DNA of 64,000 nucleotides from Tidjanibacter sp. (GTDB taxonomy: Bacteria > Bacteroidota > Bacteroidia > Bacteroidales > Rikenellaceae), in NCBI GenBank assembly GCA_017503805.1, contig JAFVSJ010000005.1, positions 1-64,000 of the forward strand, in the 5' to 3' direction. Below are positions 7,159 through 15,374 of this stretch, piece by piece. The notes under the pieces were generated by a model, which was given only the letters and a program-made list of their open reading frames with translations, searched no databases and was not told the DNA's origin. A program made the position numbers and the translations under genes. How positions within the stretch are numbered: position 1 is the stretch's first letter; the number at the start of each line of letters is the position of its first letter.

Positions 7159-8187
7159 ATGACTAAACGTACTGAAATTTCGGCCCTCGGACAGTTTGGG
7201 CTCATTGAACGACTCACAGCAAACTTTGCAAAGACCAATAATCGCCACTCCGTAGTAGGTGTTGGTGACGATGCGGCTGTTATTGACGCTGGCGAACACT
7301 ATCTACTCCTTTCGACAGAGATGTTTCTCGAGGGTGTTCACTTCGATCTCACCTACTTCCCCCTCAAGCATCTTGGCTATAAGGTCGTAGTGGCTGCTAT
7401 GAGCGATATTATTGCGATGAATGGTAGACCCACACAGCTAATGCTTTCGATTGGTGTTTCGGCACGTTTTTCGGTGGAGCACCTCGAAGAGCTCTATTCG
7501 GGTATTGAGGCTGCTTGCAAGGAGTATGAGATTGACCTTGTGGGAGGAGATACTACCGCCTCTATCAATGGCCTTTCTATTGGTGTGACCGCCGTAGGCG
7601 AGGTTGCCAAAGATAGACTCGTACGTCGCTCGGGTGCACAACAAAATGACCTCGTATGCATTACAAGCGACCTAGGTGCCGCCTATATGGGTCTCCACCT
7701 GCTCGAACGAGAGCGCATTGCCCTTGATGGACATCCCAATCCAAACCCCGACTTCTCGGGCCACGAATATATCCTGCGCCGTTGGCTCAAGCCCGACTTG
7801 CGCCTCGATATTATCCGCGCTTTGGAGGCTGAGGGCATAGTTCCTACCTCAATGATTGATATTACCGATGGCTTGGCATCCGATGCAATCCAACTGTGTC
7901 GTGCATCGGGGTGCGGCGTAAGGCTCTATTTGGAGCGTATCCCCATCGCTGCCGAGACCAGAGCTATGGCAGATGAACTCAATGCAGACCCCATCGTAGC
8001 GATGCTCAATGGAGGAGATGATTACGAATTGATGTTTACCGTTCCACTCGAAATGCGCGATAAGATACTCCATTTTGGAGGCGTGGATGTCATCGGTCAC
8101 GTCACTCCACGAGGTGCGGTTTTGGTCACTCCCGAGGGGGGTGAGTTGCCACTTACGGCACCCGGCTTTGCGCGAAAAGAGGAGTAG
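7159..8187 (+). CDS. thiL: Thiamine-monophosphate kinase
   Basis: ThiL phosphorylates thiamine monophosphate to thiamine diphosphate using ATP, the last step of cofactor synthesis. The 342-residue protein has the PurM/AIRS-like fold signs: VGDDAAVID (metal and nucleotide-binding Asp pair), STEMFLEGVHFDL (usually STDMLVEGVHF), AMSDIIAMNGRP, LVGGDTTAS, DITDGLASD and NGGDDYELMF. All major ThiL motifs are present and in order. It stands divergent from adk, and the hairpin after the stop is shared with the convergent deformylase gene. No TPP riboswitch is visible upstream; only about 20 bases separate the -7 element from the start. Confidence 0.95.
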   Translation: MTKRTEISALGQFGLIERLTANFAKTNNRHSVVGVGDDAAVIDAGEHYLLLSTEMFLEGVHFDLTYFPLKHLGYKVVVAAMSDIIAMNGRPTQLMLSIGVSARFSVEHLEELYSGIEAACKEYEIDLVGGDTTASINGLSIGVTAVGEVAKDRLVRRSGAQQNDLVCITSDLGAAYMGLHLLERERIALDGHPNPNPDFSGHEYILRRWLKPDLRLDIIRALEAEGIVPTSMIDITDGLASDAIQLCRASGCGVRLYLERIPIAAETRAMADELNADPIVAMLNGGDDYELMFTVPLEMRDKILHFGGVDVIGHVTPRGAVLVTPEGGELPLTAPGFARKEE

Positions 8188-8209
8188 ACGTAATAGATAC
8201 CTAACATAA

Positions 8210-8246
8210 AAAGTGAGTACTTTCCGTTTGGGAGGGTACTCACTTT
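8210..8246. terminator. Bidirectional hairpin terminator between thiL and the deformylase gene
   Basis: AAAGTGAGTAC (8210-8220) pairs perfectly with GTACTCACTTT (8236-8246), flanked by A-rich and T-rich sequence on the appropriate sides for both strands. Confidence 0.85.
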
Positions 8247-8284
8247 CTTATTTCTTAATCAGGCGGTTGCCGCCCTGTAATATA

Positions 8285-8887
8285 CTATTCCCTGCAGACA
8301 CTCTCGGCTCGGTCGGTGTAGAGGATACCGTCGAGGTGGTCTATCTCGTGTTGGAATATTACGGCCGTGAAGCCATCTATGCGCTCACGATGTTGCTTAT
8401 ACTTCTCGTCGCGCCAACGAATCTCTATGGAGGTGGCTCGTTCTACTTCACCTCGCAGAGAGGGTATCGATAGACATCCTTCGCCTCCGATAGTTACCTC
8501 TGGGCCGTAGGAGATGATTTCGGGGTTGATGTATATCTCGAAGGGCTCGCCCTCCTTGTCGAATCGTTGTACGGCAACCACACGTCGCAAGATGCCCACC
8601 TGTGGGGCAGCTATTCCCACACCGCTGTTGGTTGGGTTATTTACGGTGGCGAGTAGCGAGGCTGCAAGCATATCGAACTCTTTGGAACCGACCTCCCTAC
8701 GAGTCAGTGGTTGGGATGCCGTGCGCAGCAATAGCGAGTCGGTCTTATTATCAATGGTCGTAACTCTCATAATCCCCGAGTTGCCCTCTCGGATGAGCTC
8801 TTTCTCTCCAACGCTCCAACCTCTCGAGCAGGAGGAGAAAAGCACTATGGCGAGGAGGCAGAGTAGGGTAGTTGCGTTGTGTCGCAT
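8285..8887 (-). CDS. Peptide deformylase-family lipoprotein (exported)
   Basis: All three deformylase motifs are intact in this 200-residue protein: GVGIAAPQVG (89-98), EGCLS (136-140, metal ligand Cys138) and QHEIDH (179-184, ligands His180 and His184, catalytic Glu181). Unlike the cytoplasmic enzyme, it begins with a hydrophobic signal ending in LFSSC (Cys20), a Bacteroidetes-style lipobox, then about 60 extra residues before the core domain. I chose the ATG at 8887. The longer frame starts with a TTG inside the -7 promoter element at 8912-8919, so it cannot be translated from that transcript. It should be an envelope metalloenzyme removing N-formyl groups from peptides. Whether it is active, and on what, is unknown. 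Confidence 0.85.
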   Translation of the reverse strand: MRHNATTLLCLLAIVLFSSCSRGWSVGEKELIREGNSGIMRVTTIDNKTDSLLLRTASQPLTRREVGSKEFDMLAASLLATVNNPTNSGVGIAAPQVGILRRVVAVQRFDKEGEPFEIYINPEIISYGPEVTIGGEGCLSIPSLRGEVERATSIEIRWRDEKYKQHRERIDGFTAVIFQHEIDHLDGILYTDRAESVCRE

Positions 8888-8911
8888 AAGTATTGTGTTG
8901 AATTTGATGTG

Positions 8912-8919
8912 CAAAGGTA
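8912..8919 (-). promoter_or_regulatory. -7 element for the deformylase gene
   Basis: Minus-strand TACCTTTG fits TAnnTTTG and lies 24 bases upstream of the start at 8887. It decides against the upstream TTG start. Confidence 0.55.
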
Positions 8920-8940
8920 CCTAAAAATTCCTAAAAAGAG

Positions 8941-8948
8941 TATCTTTG
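8941..8948 (+). promoter_or_regulatory. -7 element for the Gph-like phosphatase gene
   Basis: TATCTTTG, 28 bases before the start at 8977. It lies only 21 bases from the divergent -7 element, so the two promoters overlap. Confidence 0.55.
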
Positions 8949-8976
8949 TGGCAGATAAACGACAGATAGTTCAACT

Positions 8977-9624
8977 ATGAAACGATTGGTAATATTCGAC
9001 CTTGACGGCACCCTGATTAACTCCATAGCCGACCTCGCGGTAGCGGTCAATCTTGCCCTCAAGTCGTGTGGCTACCCAACTCATCCCGAGGAGGCCTACA
9101 AGTTTATGGTTGGTGACGGCATCAATAAACTATTTGAGCGAGCTTTACCCGAGAGTGAGCGCACCGAGGAGAATATCGCACGCATACGTAGCGAGTTTAT
9201 ACCCTACTACGAGGTGCACAATGCCGACTTGAGCCGCCCCTATGAGGGGATTACCGAACTGCTCGCAGAGTTGCAGAGGAGAGAAGTAAAGATGGCGGTA
9301 GCCTCCAATAAGTACCATTCGGCCACTTGCAAACTCATTGCCCACTACTTCCCCGAGATTGATTTCTATCCTGTCTATGGTAATCGGGAGGGAGTGCCTG
9401 TGAAGCCCGATCCGCAGATTGTCAGTGACATCCTTGCTGTGCTTGACATTCCAAAATCGGATGTTCTTTATGTGGGCGACACTAATGTGGATATGCGTAC
9501 TGCCATCAATGCCGGTGTGGATTGTGTTGGTGTGGCGTGGGGATTTCGTCCCAAAGAAGAACTTGCTGCTCACAATCCTATGGCGCTCATCGATTACCCA
9601 TCGGAGTTACTCAACTACTTATAG
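8977..9624 (+). CDS. HAD-superfamily phosphatase, Gph (phosphoglycolate phosphatase)-like
   Basis: The 215-residue protein begins directly with the HAD motif I FDLDGTLINS (Asp nucleophile and Asp acid/base at residues 8 and 10). It continues with an alpha-helical cap, motif II VASNK (Ser), and motif III/IV lysine and acidic residues in VKPDPQIVSDI and VLYVGDTNVDM. The order and length match Gph and related phosphatases that hydrolyse phosphoglycolate or similar small phosphoesters. The exact substrate is not determined by sequence. It is a monocistronic gene divergent from the deformylase. Confidence 0.88.
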   Translation: MKRLVIFDLDGTLINSIADLAVAVNLALKSCGYPTHPEEAYKFMVGDGINKLFERALPESERTEENIARIRSEFIPYYEVHNADLSRPYEGITELLAELQRREVKMAVASNKYHSATCKLIAHYFPEIDFYPVYGNREGVPVKPDPQIVSDILAVLDIPKSDVLYVGDTNVDMRTAINAGVDCVGVAWGFRPKEELAAHNPMALIDYPSELLNYL

Positions 9625-9663
9625 AGCTACGGTGGGAGGTGACGGAAAAGTTGCTGCATCGGC

Positions 9664-9693
9664 TTTGTTGTCTGCAATATTGTGCTAACTTTG
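9664..9693 (+). promoter_or_regulatory. Promoter of the GH26-like lipoprotein gene
   Basis: TTTG at 9664-9667, 18 bases, TAACTTTG at 9686-9693. Transcription would begin near 9700, which favours the ATG at 9729 over the one at 9705. Confidence 0.65.
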
Positions 9694-9728
9694 CAAATGT
9701 AACGATGGTACAACATAAAAGGAATACT

Positions 9729-11132
9729 ATGAAAGAGAAAATAAAGCATATAATCACCCGTTTGCTTGTGTGCGCACTTTTGGCTGTGGCTATGGTGCTC
9801 AATGTGGGGTGCGGGCCCGATAATGTGATAGAACCAGAAACTCCGTTGATTGTGGCGCAGACAATTACCAATGGTTCTGTAGGCGTTTCTGCCGAGCCAC
9901 GAGACCTTGTCATTTTGTTCGACCGTGAGGTTATTTTGGTTGATGCTGCGGCTGTAACTCTCTCACCTGCTGTGAACTATGAGGTGACCGTGGAGAAAGA
10001 TATTCTCATCATCACACTTCGTGAGCCACTTGAGTATCTTACTGATTACTTGCTTGTGATAGGCGAGGGCACCGTAAAAGACAAACTTACCGACGGCCCC
10101 AATCTTCGTAGAGAGATTGCCTTCACGACAGAAAAAGGCCCCTATGTGCCGCCGACCGAAAAAACTATGGTACTCGTTAATCCCAATGCGACCTACGAGG
10201 CCCAGCAAGTCTATACATTCCTCTGGAGTGTCTATGGTAAGGCATCGCTCTCGGCAGCAATGGCCAATCCGGGATGGAACCGAGCTGAGTGCGAGTGGGT
10301 ATATGAATGGACGGGCCACTATCCTGCTATCGCATCTTTTGACTATCTTCATTTGCATTTGTCGCCCAATGGTGGAGTGGACTACACTGATATAACTGAG
10401 GCACAGGAGCATTGGCGTGCAGGTGGTCTTGTCTCAATAGATTGGAATTGGATGGTCCCTCTCGGTGAGACCTCCAAACAATACGCCACTGAGGCTCAAA
10501 AGACGGGCTACAACCTGAAGAATATCGCAAAAGAGGGGAGTTGGGAGTGGAATGTAATGATGGCAGGACTGAAAAAGGCAGCAGATATGTTGCTTCTGCT
10601 TAAAGATGCTGGCATTCCCGTAATATGGAGGCCTATCCCTTGTGCTGCGGCAAAGGTGTCGTGGTGGGGTGTTGCTGGTGCAGAATCATACATCAAACTA
10701 TGGCAGACTATGTACGACTACTTTGCCGAGCGCGGAGTAGATAACCTTATATGGGTGTGGAGTTCTGTGGGTAATGATTTCAAGTACTACCCGGGAGAGG
10801 AGTATGTCGATATGGTGACAATCACTATTTCCAATAAGTTGTATCCCAAAGATGTGTTGTCGCTGTGGAATAGTGCCAATGCGCTCTTCCCTCACAAAAT
10901 GATCGGCCTTGCAGGCTTTGGCAATCTCCCGACAATCCCTTCGATTCTCGATGCCGAGGCGCAACTCAACTACTTTATGCCATTGAGCGATAAGTATAAT
11001 GACTACACAGAGGGCTATGCTCACTCTTATGCTACTATGGAGTGGTGGAAGGCTACGATGGCGGATGAACGCATTCTCAATCTCAACCACCTTGTGCGTA
11101 ATAAAACGCTCTCGCGTATTAATAGAAAATAG
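9729..11132 (+). CDS. GH26 mannanase-fold lipoprotein with Ig-like domain; catalytic residues replaced
   Basis: The 467-residue protein has a lipoprotein signal (lipidated Cys28, VLNVGC). A bacterial Ig-like domain (about 38-136, Big_5 type, ending LRREIAFTTE) follows, then a GH26 beta-mannanase-like domain (about 145-460). The latter is recognisable from LVNPNATYEAQQVYTFLW, WVYEWTGHYPAIASFDYLH, GIPVIWRP, WWGVAGAESYIKLWQTMY and NLIWVWSSVGND. In active GH26 enzymes the acid/base Glu lies in RPxHE and the nucleophile Glu in ALSE. Here these read RPIPC (Cys305) and GLAG (Gly396), so neither glutamate is present. Family knowledge therefore predicts no hydrolysis. A mannan-binding or sensing surface lipoprotein is my inference. 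It is monocistronic, between its own promoter and a terminator. Confidence 0.87.
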   Translation: MKEKIKHIITRLLVCALLAVAMVLNVGCGPDNVIEPETPLIVAQTITNGSVGVSAEPRDLVILFDREVILVDAAAVTLSPAVNYEVTVEKDILIITLREPLEYLTDYLLVIGEGTVKDKLTDGPNLRREIAFTTEKGPYVPPTEKTMVLVNPNATYEAQQVYTFLWSVYGKASLSAAMANPGWNRAECEWVYEWTGHYPAIASFDYLHLHLSPNGGVDYTDITEAQEHWRAGGLVSIDWNWMVPLGETSKQYATEAQKTGYNLKNIAKEGSWEWNVMMAGLKKAADMLLLLKDAGIPVIWRPIPCAAAKVSWWGVAGAESYIKLWQTMYDYFAERGVDNLIWVWSSVGNDFKYYPGEEYVDMVTITISNKLYPKDVLSLWNSANALFPHKMIGLAGFGNLPTIPSILDAEAQLNYFMPLSDKYNDYTEGYAHSYATMEWWKATMADERILNLNHLVRNKTLSRINRK

Positions 11133-11155
11133 GTAGGGCGTTTTCTCTGATTACA

Positions 11156-11195
11156 AACGGTGTCAAGACAGACTACGGCTTGGCACCGTTATTTT
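11156..11195 (+). terminator. Terminator of the GH26-like gene
   Basis: AACGGTGTCAAG (11156-11167) pairs with CTTGGCACCGTT (11179-11190), with one wobble pair, followed by ATTTTG. Confidence 0.75.
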
Positions 11196-11260
11196 GTATT
11201 CCGCTTTTTTGCCTTTGGGTTTTATTATGCTCCAAAATATGGTACGCATATATGTCACAC

Positions 11261-11293
11261 AAAAAACGCCTCCGATATTTCGGAGGCGTTTTT
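11261..11293. terminator. Terminator of ppdK (also reads rightward)
   Basis: AAAAACGCCTCCGA (11262-11275) pairs perfectly with TCGGAGGCGTTTTT (11280-11293) around the loop TATT. It lies 21 bases beyond the ppdK stop and has T-runs on both strands. Confidence 0.93.
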
Positions 11294-11314
11294 CTTTATC
11301 GGGTCAGACTCTGA

Positions 11315-14044
11315 CTACTCCTGTTTGAGAGCAGCCTGAGCAGCAGCCAAACGTGCGATGGGCACGCGGAAGGGCGAGCAGCTCACGTAGTCGAGACCTG
11401 CCGAGTGGCAGAACTCAACGCTCGAAGGCTCACCGCCGTGCTCACCACAGATACCACACTTGAGACCCTCTCGGGTGGTGCGGCCCTTCATAACGCCCTC
11501 GCGTACAAGGCGACCTACACCATTGCGATCGAGAACCTTGAAAGGATCTGCTTTGAGGATATTCCTGTCGAGGTATACGGGGAGGAACTTACCGATGTCA
11601 TCGCGCGAGAAGCCGAGGGTCATCTGGGTAAGGTCGTTGGTACCGAACGAGAAGAACTCTGCAACCTCTGCAATCTGGTCTGCAGTTACGGCTGCGCGAG
11701 GAATCTCAATCATAGTACCTACCATATAGTCGATCTTGTCGTTGCGCTCTGCGAAGATCTCACCAGCTACGCGGTCGATGATGTTCTTCTGGTAGCGGAG
11801 CTCTTTGTGGTTGCCTACGAGGGGAACCATAATCTCCACTTTCACGGGCACGCCTTTCTCCCTTACGTTCATAGCAGCCTCGAGGATAGCGCGAGTCTGC
11901 ATCTCGGTGATCTCGGGATAGGTGTTACCAAGGCGGCAACCACGGTGGCCGAGCATGGGGTTAACCTCTGCAAGAGCCTCTACTTTGGCTGCGATCTTCT
12001 CTACGCTTACGCCGATAACCTTTGCAAGCTCCTCCTGCTCTTTCGCGGTGTGGGGAGCAAACTCGTGCAAGGGGGGATCAAGCAGACGTACGGTCACGGG
12101 CAGACCCTGCATAGCCTCGAAGATACCCTCGAAGTCCTCACGCTGCATAGGCAGCAGTTTGGCCAAAGCTACACGACGACCAGCCTCGTCATCGGCCAGA
12201 ATCATCTCCCTTACTGCGAGGATACGGTCACCCTCGAAGAACATATGCTCGGTACGGCAGAGACCGATACCCTGTGCGCCGAAGTTGACAGCCTGTTTAG
12301 CATCGCGGGGCGAGTCGGCATTGGTGCGAACTTTCAGACGAGCATATTTGGTGGTGAGGTCCATCAGTTTGGCGAAGTCGCCGCTGAGCTCAGCCTCTTT
12401 GGTTGCTACCTGACCGAGGTAAACCTCGCCGGTCGAACCATTGAGCGAAATCCAATCGAACTCTTTGATTACCAGACCGTCGATCTCGATGGTGCGGGTC
12501 TTGTAGTCGATCTTGAGCTCACCTGCACCCGAAACGCAGCACTTACCCATACCACGAGCAACTACGGCTGCGTGCGAGGTCATACCACCACGTGCGGTGA
12601 GGATACCGGCTGCATCAAGCATACCCTTCAAATCCTCGGGCGAAGTCTCGATACGTACCAAGATAGCTTTGATGCCGTGCTCGTTGAGGTATTTCTCTGC
12701 ATCCTCTGCGAAGAATACCACGGGACCGGTAGCAGCACCGGGGCTGGCGGGCAGACCCTTGGTGATAACCTTGGCGCTCTTGATAGCCTGTTTGTCAAAT
12801 ACGGGGTGGAGAAGCTCGTCGAGTTTCTCAGGCTCCTGACGCAAAACTGCGGTCTGCTCGTCGATGAGACCCTCCTCGAGCATATCCATAGCGATCTTCA
12901 CCATAGCGGCGCCGGTACGCTTACCGTTACGAGTCTGGAGCATCCAGAGTTTGCCATCCTGAATGGTGAACTCCATATCCTGCATATCTTTGAAGTAGCT
13001 CTCCAGGTGGTCTTTGATGTCGCAGAGCTCTTTGTATACCTCGGGCATAACCTCCTCGAGCGAGGGGAACTGAGCGGCGCGGGTAGCCTCATCGATGTTC
13101 TGAGCTTTTGCCCACCTGCGCGAACCCTCGAGGGTAATCTGCTGGGGAGTGCGGATACCTGCAACCACGTCCTCACCCTGCGCATTCACGAGATACTCAC
13201 CATTGAAGATGTTCTCACCGGTAGCAGCGTCACGCGAGAAGCAAACGCCGGTAGCCGAGTTGTCACCCATATTACCGAATACCATTGCCATAACGCTAAC
13301 TGCGGTACCCCACTCCTGAGGAATGTTGTTGAGTTTGCGGTAGAGGATAGCCCTCTCGTTCATCCAGCTGCGGAATACTGCGCAGATGGCACCCCAGAGC
13401 TGCTCCCAAGGATCTACGGGGAAGTCCTTACCGGTCTGCTCCTTAACGGCTTTCTTGAAGCGAACTACGAGCTCTTTGAAGTCCTCTGCGGTGAGCTCTG
13501 CATCGTTCTTCACGCCTTTCTCCTCTTTAACCTCCTCGATGATAGCCTCGAAGGGGTCGATATCCTGTTTGGAAGCGGGTTTCATCTCAAGAACTACGTC
13601 GCCGTACATCTGTACGAAACGGCGGTAGGAGTCCCAAGCAAAACGGTCGTTGCCCGAACGAGCAGCAATGGCCTCAACGGCGCTGTCGTTCATACCGAGG
13701 TTGAGGATGGTATCCATCATACCGGGCATAGAAGCGCGAGCGCCCGAACGTACCGAAAGCAGCAGGGGCGAAGCCTCGCCACCGAACTTCATACCGGTCG
13801 ACTCCTCGATGTTTTTGATAGCTGCCTCTACATCGGCTTTGATAAGCTCGATAACTTTAGCCTCACCCTCTTTGTAGTACTCGGTACATACCTCGGTGGT
13901 GATGGTAAATCCGGGAGGCACGGGCATACCGAGCAGGTTCATCTCTGCAAGGTTAGCACCTTTACCGCCAAGCAACTCTCTCATTTTACCGTTACCCTCA
14001 GCTTTCCTATCGCCGAAGGTGTAAACTCTTTTTACGTTTGCCAT
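11315..14044 (-). CDS. ppdK: Pyruvate, phosphate dikinase
   Basis: PPDK interconverts pyruvate, ATP and Pi with PEP, AMP and PPi. The 909 residues give the full three-domain enzyme. The N-terminal ATP-grasp region starts VYTFGDRKAEGNGKMRELLGG and has PVPPGFTITTEVC and RSGARASMPGMMDTILNLGM. The central phosphohistidine domain has LTARGGMTSHAAVVARGMGK (catalytic His in GGMTSHAA). The C-terminal PEP/pyruvate barrel has GIGLCRTEHMFF, VRLLDPPLHEF, GHRGCRLG, FFSFGTNDLTQM and CGICGEHGG. With the PPi-type PFK in this window, it fits a PPi-linked glycolysis. It has a perfect promoter at 14141-14171 and its own terminator. The 914-codon frame on the opposite strand is a shadow. Confidence 0.98.
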   Translation of the reverse strand: MANVKRVYTFGDRKAEGNGKMRELLGGKGANLAEMNLLGMPVPPGFTITTEVCTEYYKEGEAKVIELIKADVEAAIKNIEESTGMKFGGEASPLLLSVRSGARASMPGMMDTILNLGMNDSAVEAIAARSGNDRFAWDSYRRFVQMYGDVVLEMKPASKQDIDPFEAIIEEVKEEKGVKNDAELTAEDFKELVVRFKKAVKEQTGKDFPVDPWEQLWGAICAVFRSWMNERAILYRKLNNIPQEWGTAVSVMAMVFGNMGDNSATGVCFSRDAATGENIFNGEYLVNAQGEDVVAGIRTPQQITLEGSRRWAKAQNIDEATRAAQFPSLEEVMPEVYKELCDIKDHLESYFKDMQDMEFTIQDGKLWMLQTRNGKRTGAAMVKIAMDMLEEGLIDEQTAVLRQEPEKLDELLHPVFDKQAIKSAKVITKGLPASPGAATGPVVFFAEDAEKYLNEHGIKAILVRIETSPEDLKGMLDAAGILTARGGMTSHAAVVARGMGKCCVSGAGELKIDYKTRTIEIDGLVIKEFDWISLNGSTGEVYLGQVATKEAELSGDFAKLMDLTTKYARLKVRTNADSPRDAKQAVNFGAQGIGLCRTEHMFFEGDRILAVREMILADDEAGRRVALAKLLPMQREDFEGIFEAMQGLPVTVRLLDPPLHEFAPHTAKEQEELAKVIGVSVEKIAAKVEALAEVNPMLGHRGCRLGNTYPEITEMQTRAILEAAMNVREKGVPVKVEIMVPLVGNHKELRYQKNIIDRVAGEIFAERNDKIDYMVGTMIEIPRAAVTADQIAEVAEFFSFGTNDLTQMTLGFSRDDIGKFLPVYLDRNILKADPFKVLDRNGVGRLVREGVMKGRTTREGLKCGICGEHGGEPSSVEFCHSAGLDYVSCSPFRVPIARLAAAQAALKQE

Positions 14045-14140
14045 AAAGTAAATGTAATTGTTGTTAAACTGTGTATGTGTGTAATAAGTTTTGTCGTGCT
14101 TTGGGTAGTTGCGAGAGCTAAATGTCGCAATATAAGCCTA

Positions 14141-14171
14141 CAAATATAATATTATTTTTCGAAATTCCAAA
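14141..14171 (-). promoter_or_regulatory. Full consensus promoter of ppdK
   Basis: On the minus strand, TTTG (14168-14171), exactly 19 bases, then TATATTTG (14141-14148). It predicts a leader of about 90 bases. The remainder of the 366-base gap to the AraC gene (14172-14410) shows no gene and no consensus promoter on the plus strand. Confidence 0.8.
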
Positions 14172-14410
14172 ATCCACTGCGATTGGGTGGTGGAATATCG
14201 TGTTCGGATGGTGAAAGTTGGCAATTAGCCGAGTGGTTTCAGGCATTATTATGCGAGATATGGTTTGAACGGATGAAAAAGTGTTCTATTTGTCGCATTG
14301 TGAAAATAATTTGTTTGTGCCCTCGTTAACTATGCGTCACATTGTTGTTTGTTTCGCAGCAAGATACATTGTGGCCGAATAGACACCTTTGAATACTCAA
14401 ACAAAAATAT

Positions 14411-15298
14411 ATGAAAACACTTCCCCATATCGCGACTATCTCGACCAATTCGCTTGGCAATTCGCTTTTTGAATGTATAACTTTCGATCGTAGAGCGAGT
14501 AAGGAGCCTATGACTACCCGAGATACCCCCGTTTTGGTACAGGCAGGAGTTGTGTGTTTGTGCTTGCGTGGCAGCGGTACATTCTTGCTCAACGACAAGG
14601 AGTATTGCATCGGGCAGGGAGATATGATGACCATAATGCCCAATACAATTATATCGGCCGTCTCCTCGTCGGATGATTTCTTGGGCTACATTGTGGCTGC
14701 CAATGTGAAGTTTATGACGAGCATCAATATGTCCGAATTAGTAAAATGCTTTGTCTACATCTCTCGAAATCCTGTTCTGCACATCTCCGATGAGCAGATG
14801 AATATCCTCATTGACGAGGCCGAGCTGCTGCGCAGTAGAGGTGGCGATGCCGAGGCGCCGTTCCAAAAGGAGATAGGTAAACATCTGCTGATGGTACTCT
14901 GCTACGAGATTTATTCGCTCTACAAGCACTATGTCGACGATATGCCCGACGAGGTTATGGCTAACGGCCGTCAGTCGGTCATCTGCCGTGAGTTTTTGCA
15001 ACTTGTAGATGAGTATGCCGCCTCACATCGTGATATGAGTTTCTATGCCGACAAACTTTGCATTACTCCCAAATATCTTTCGGTAGTAGTTAAGAAAGTG
15101 TCCGGACATTCGCCCGTGGAGATCATCGATCGCACCGTGATGCTATATGCCCGCACCTTGTTGACCAATTCCGATATGACTGTTCAGCAGATTGCCGCCG
15201 AACTAAACTTTCCCAATCCCTCCTTCTTTGGCCAATATTTCAAACGTCACGAGGGTATTACGCCAAAGCGTTTTCGTAATAAAAAACACCGCGATTAA
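14411..15298 (+). CDS. AraC-family transcriptional regulator
   Basis: The 295 residues have an N-terminal cupin-like sensing domain (GSGTFLLNDKEYCIGQGDMMTIMPNTII at about 54-82) and a C-terminal double helix-turn-helix domain. The first helix-turn-helix is MSFYADKLCITPKYLSVVVKKVSG. The second is MTVQQIAAELNFPNPSFFGQYFKRHEGITPKRFR, the AraC signature. The ligand and targets are unknown. It is not next to an obvious metabolic gene set. Neighbours are ppdK (divergent) and cinA (convergent), so a distant regulon is likely. Its terminator overlaps the last codons. No -7 consensus is seen upstream; CACCTTTG at 14384-14391 is the nearest match. Confidence 0.9.
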   Translation: MKTLPHIATISTNSLGNSLFECITFDRRASKEPMTTRDTPVLVQAGVVCLCLRGSGTFLLNDKEYCIGQGDMMTIMPNTIISAVSSSDDFLGYIVAANVKFMTSINMSELVKCFVYISRNPVLHISDEQMNILIDEAELLRSRGGDAEAPFQKEIGKHLLMVLCYEIYSLYKHYVDDMPDEVMANGRQSVICREFLQLVDEYAASHRDMSFYADKLCITPKYLSVVVKKVSGHSPVEIIDRTVMLYARTLLTNSDMTVQQIAAELNFPNPSFFGQYFKRHEGITPKRFRNKKHRD

Positions 15299-15314
15299 TC
15301 GTGGTGTTTTTTGC
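15281..15314 (+). terminator. Terminator overlapping the AraC stop codon
   Basis: AAAAACACCGCGAT (15282-15295) pairs with ATCGTGGTGTTTTT (15298-15311). The left arm is inside the coding sequence and the stop codon lies in the loop. Confidence 0.85.
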
Positions 15315-15374
15315 TTTAGCTAATCGCCTAAAATATGCTAAATTTCAATAGCTTGGCATTTTGTATGTAAACCT

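Noticed and set aside
7050..7238. N-terminal extension of adenylate kinase by 63 codons
   Set aside because: The extension has no homology, overlaps the divergent thiL start and lies upstream of the likely -7 element at 7078-7085. The ATG at 7049 places the P-loop at its usual position.
9522..9728. N-terminal extension of the GH26-like protein, overlapping the Gph-like gene
   Set aside because: It would place the signal peptide inside the protein and start upstream of the promoter at 9664-9693.
11405..14149. 914-codon open frame opposite ppdK
   Set aside because: It mirrors a full, motif-complete PPDK gene. The frame is open because strongly biased codons in ppdK avoid stops on the other strand. 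The translated sequence is Cys/His-rich with no domain, signal peptide or promoter of its own.
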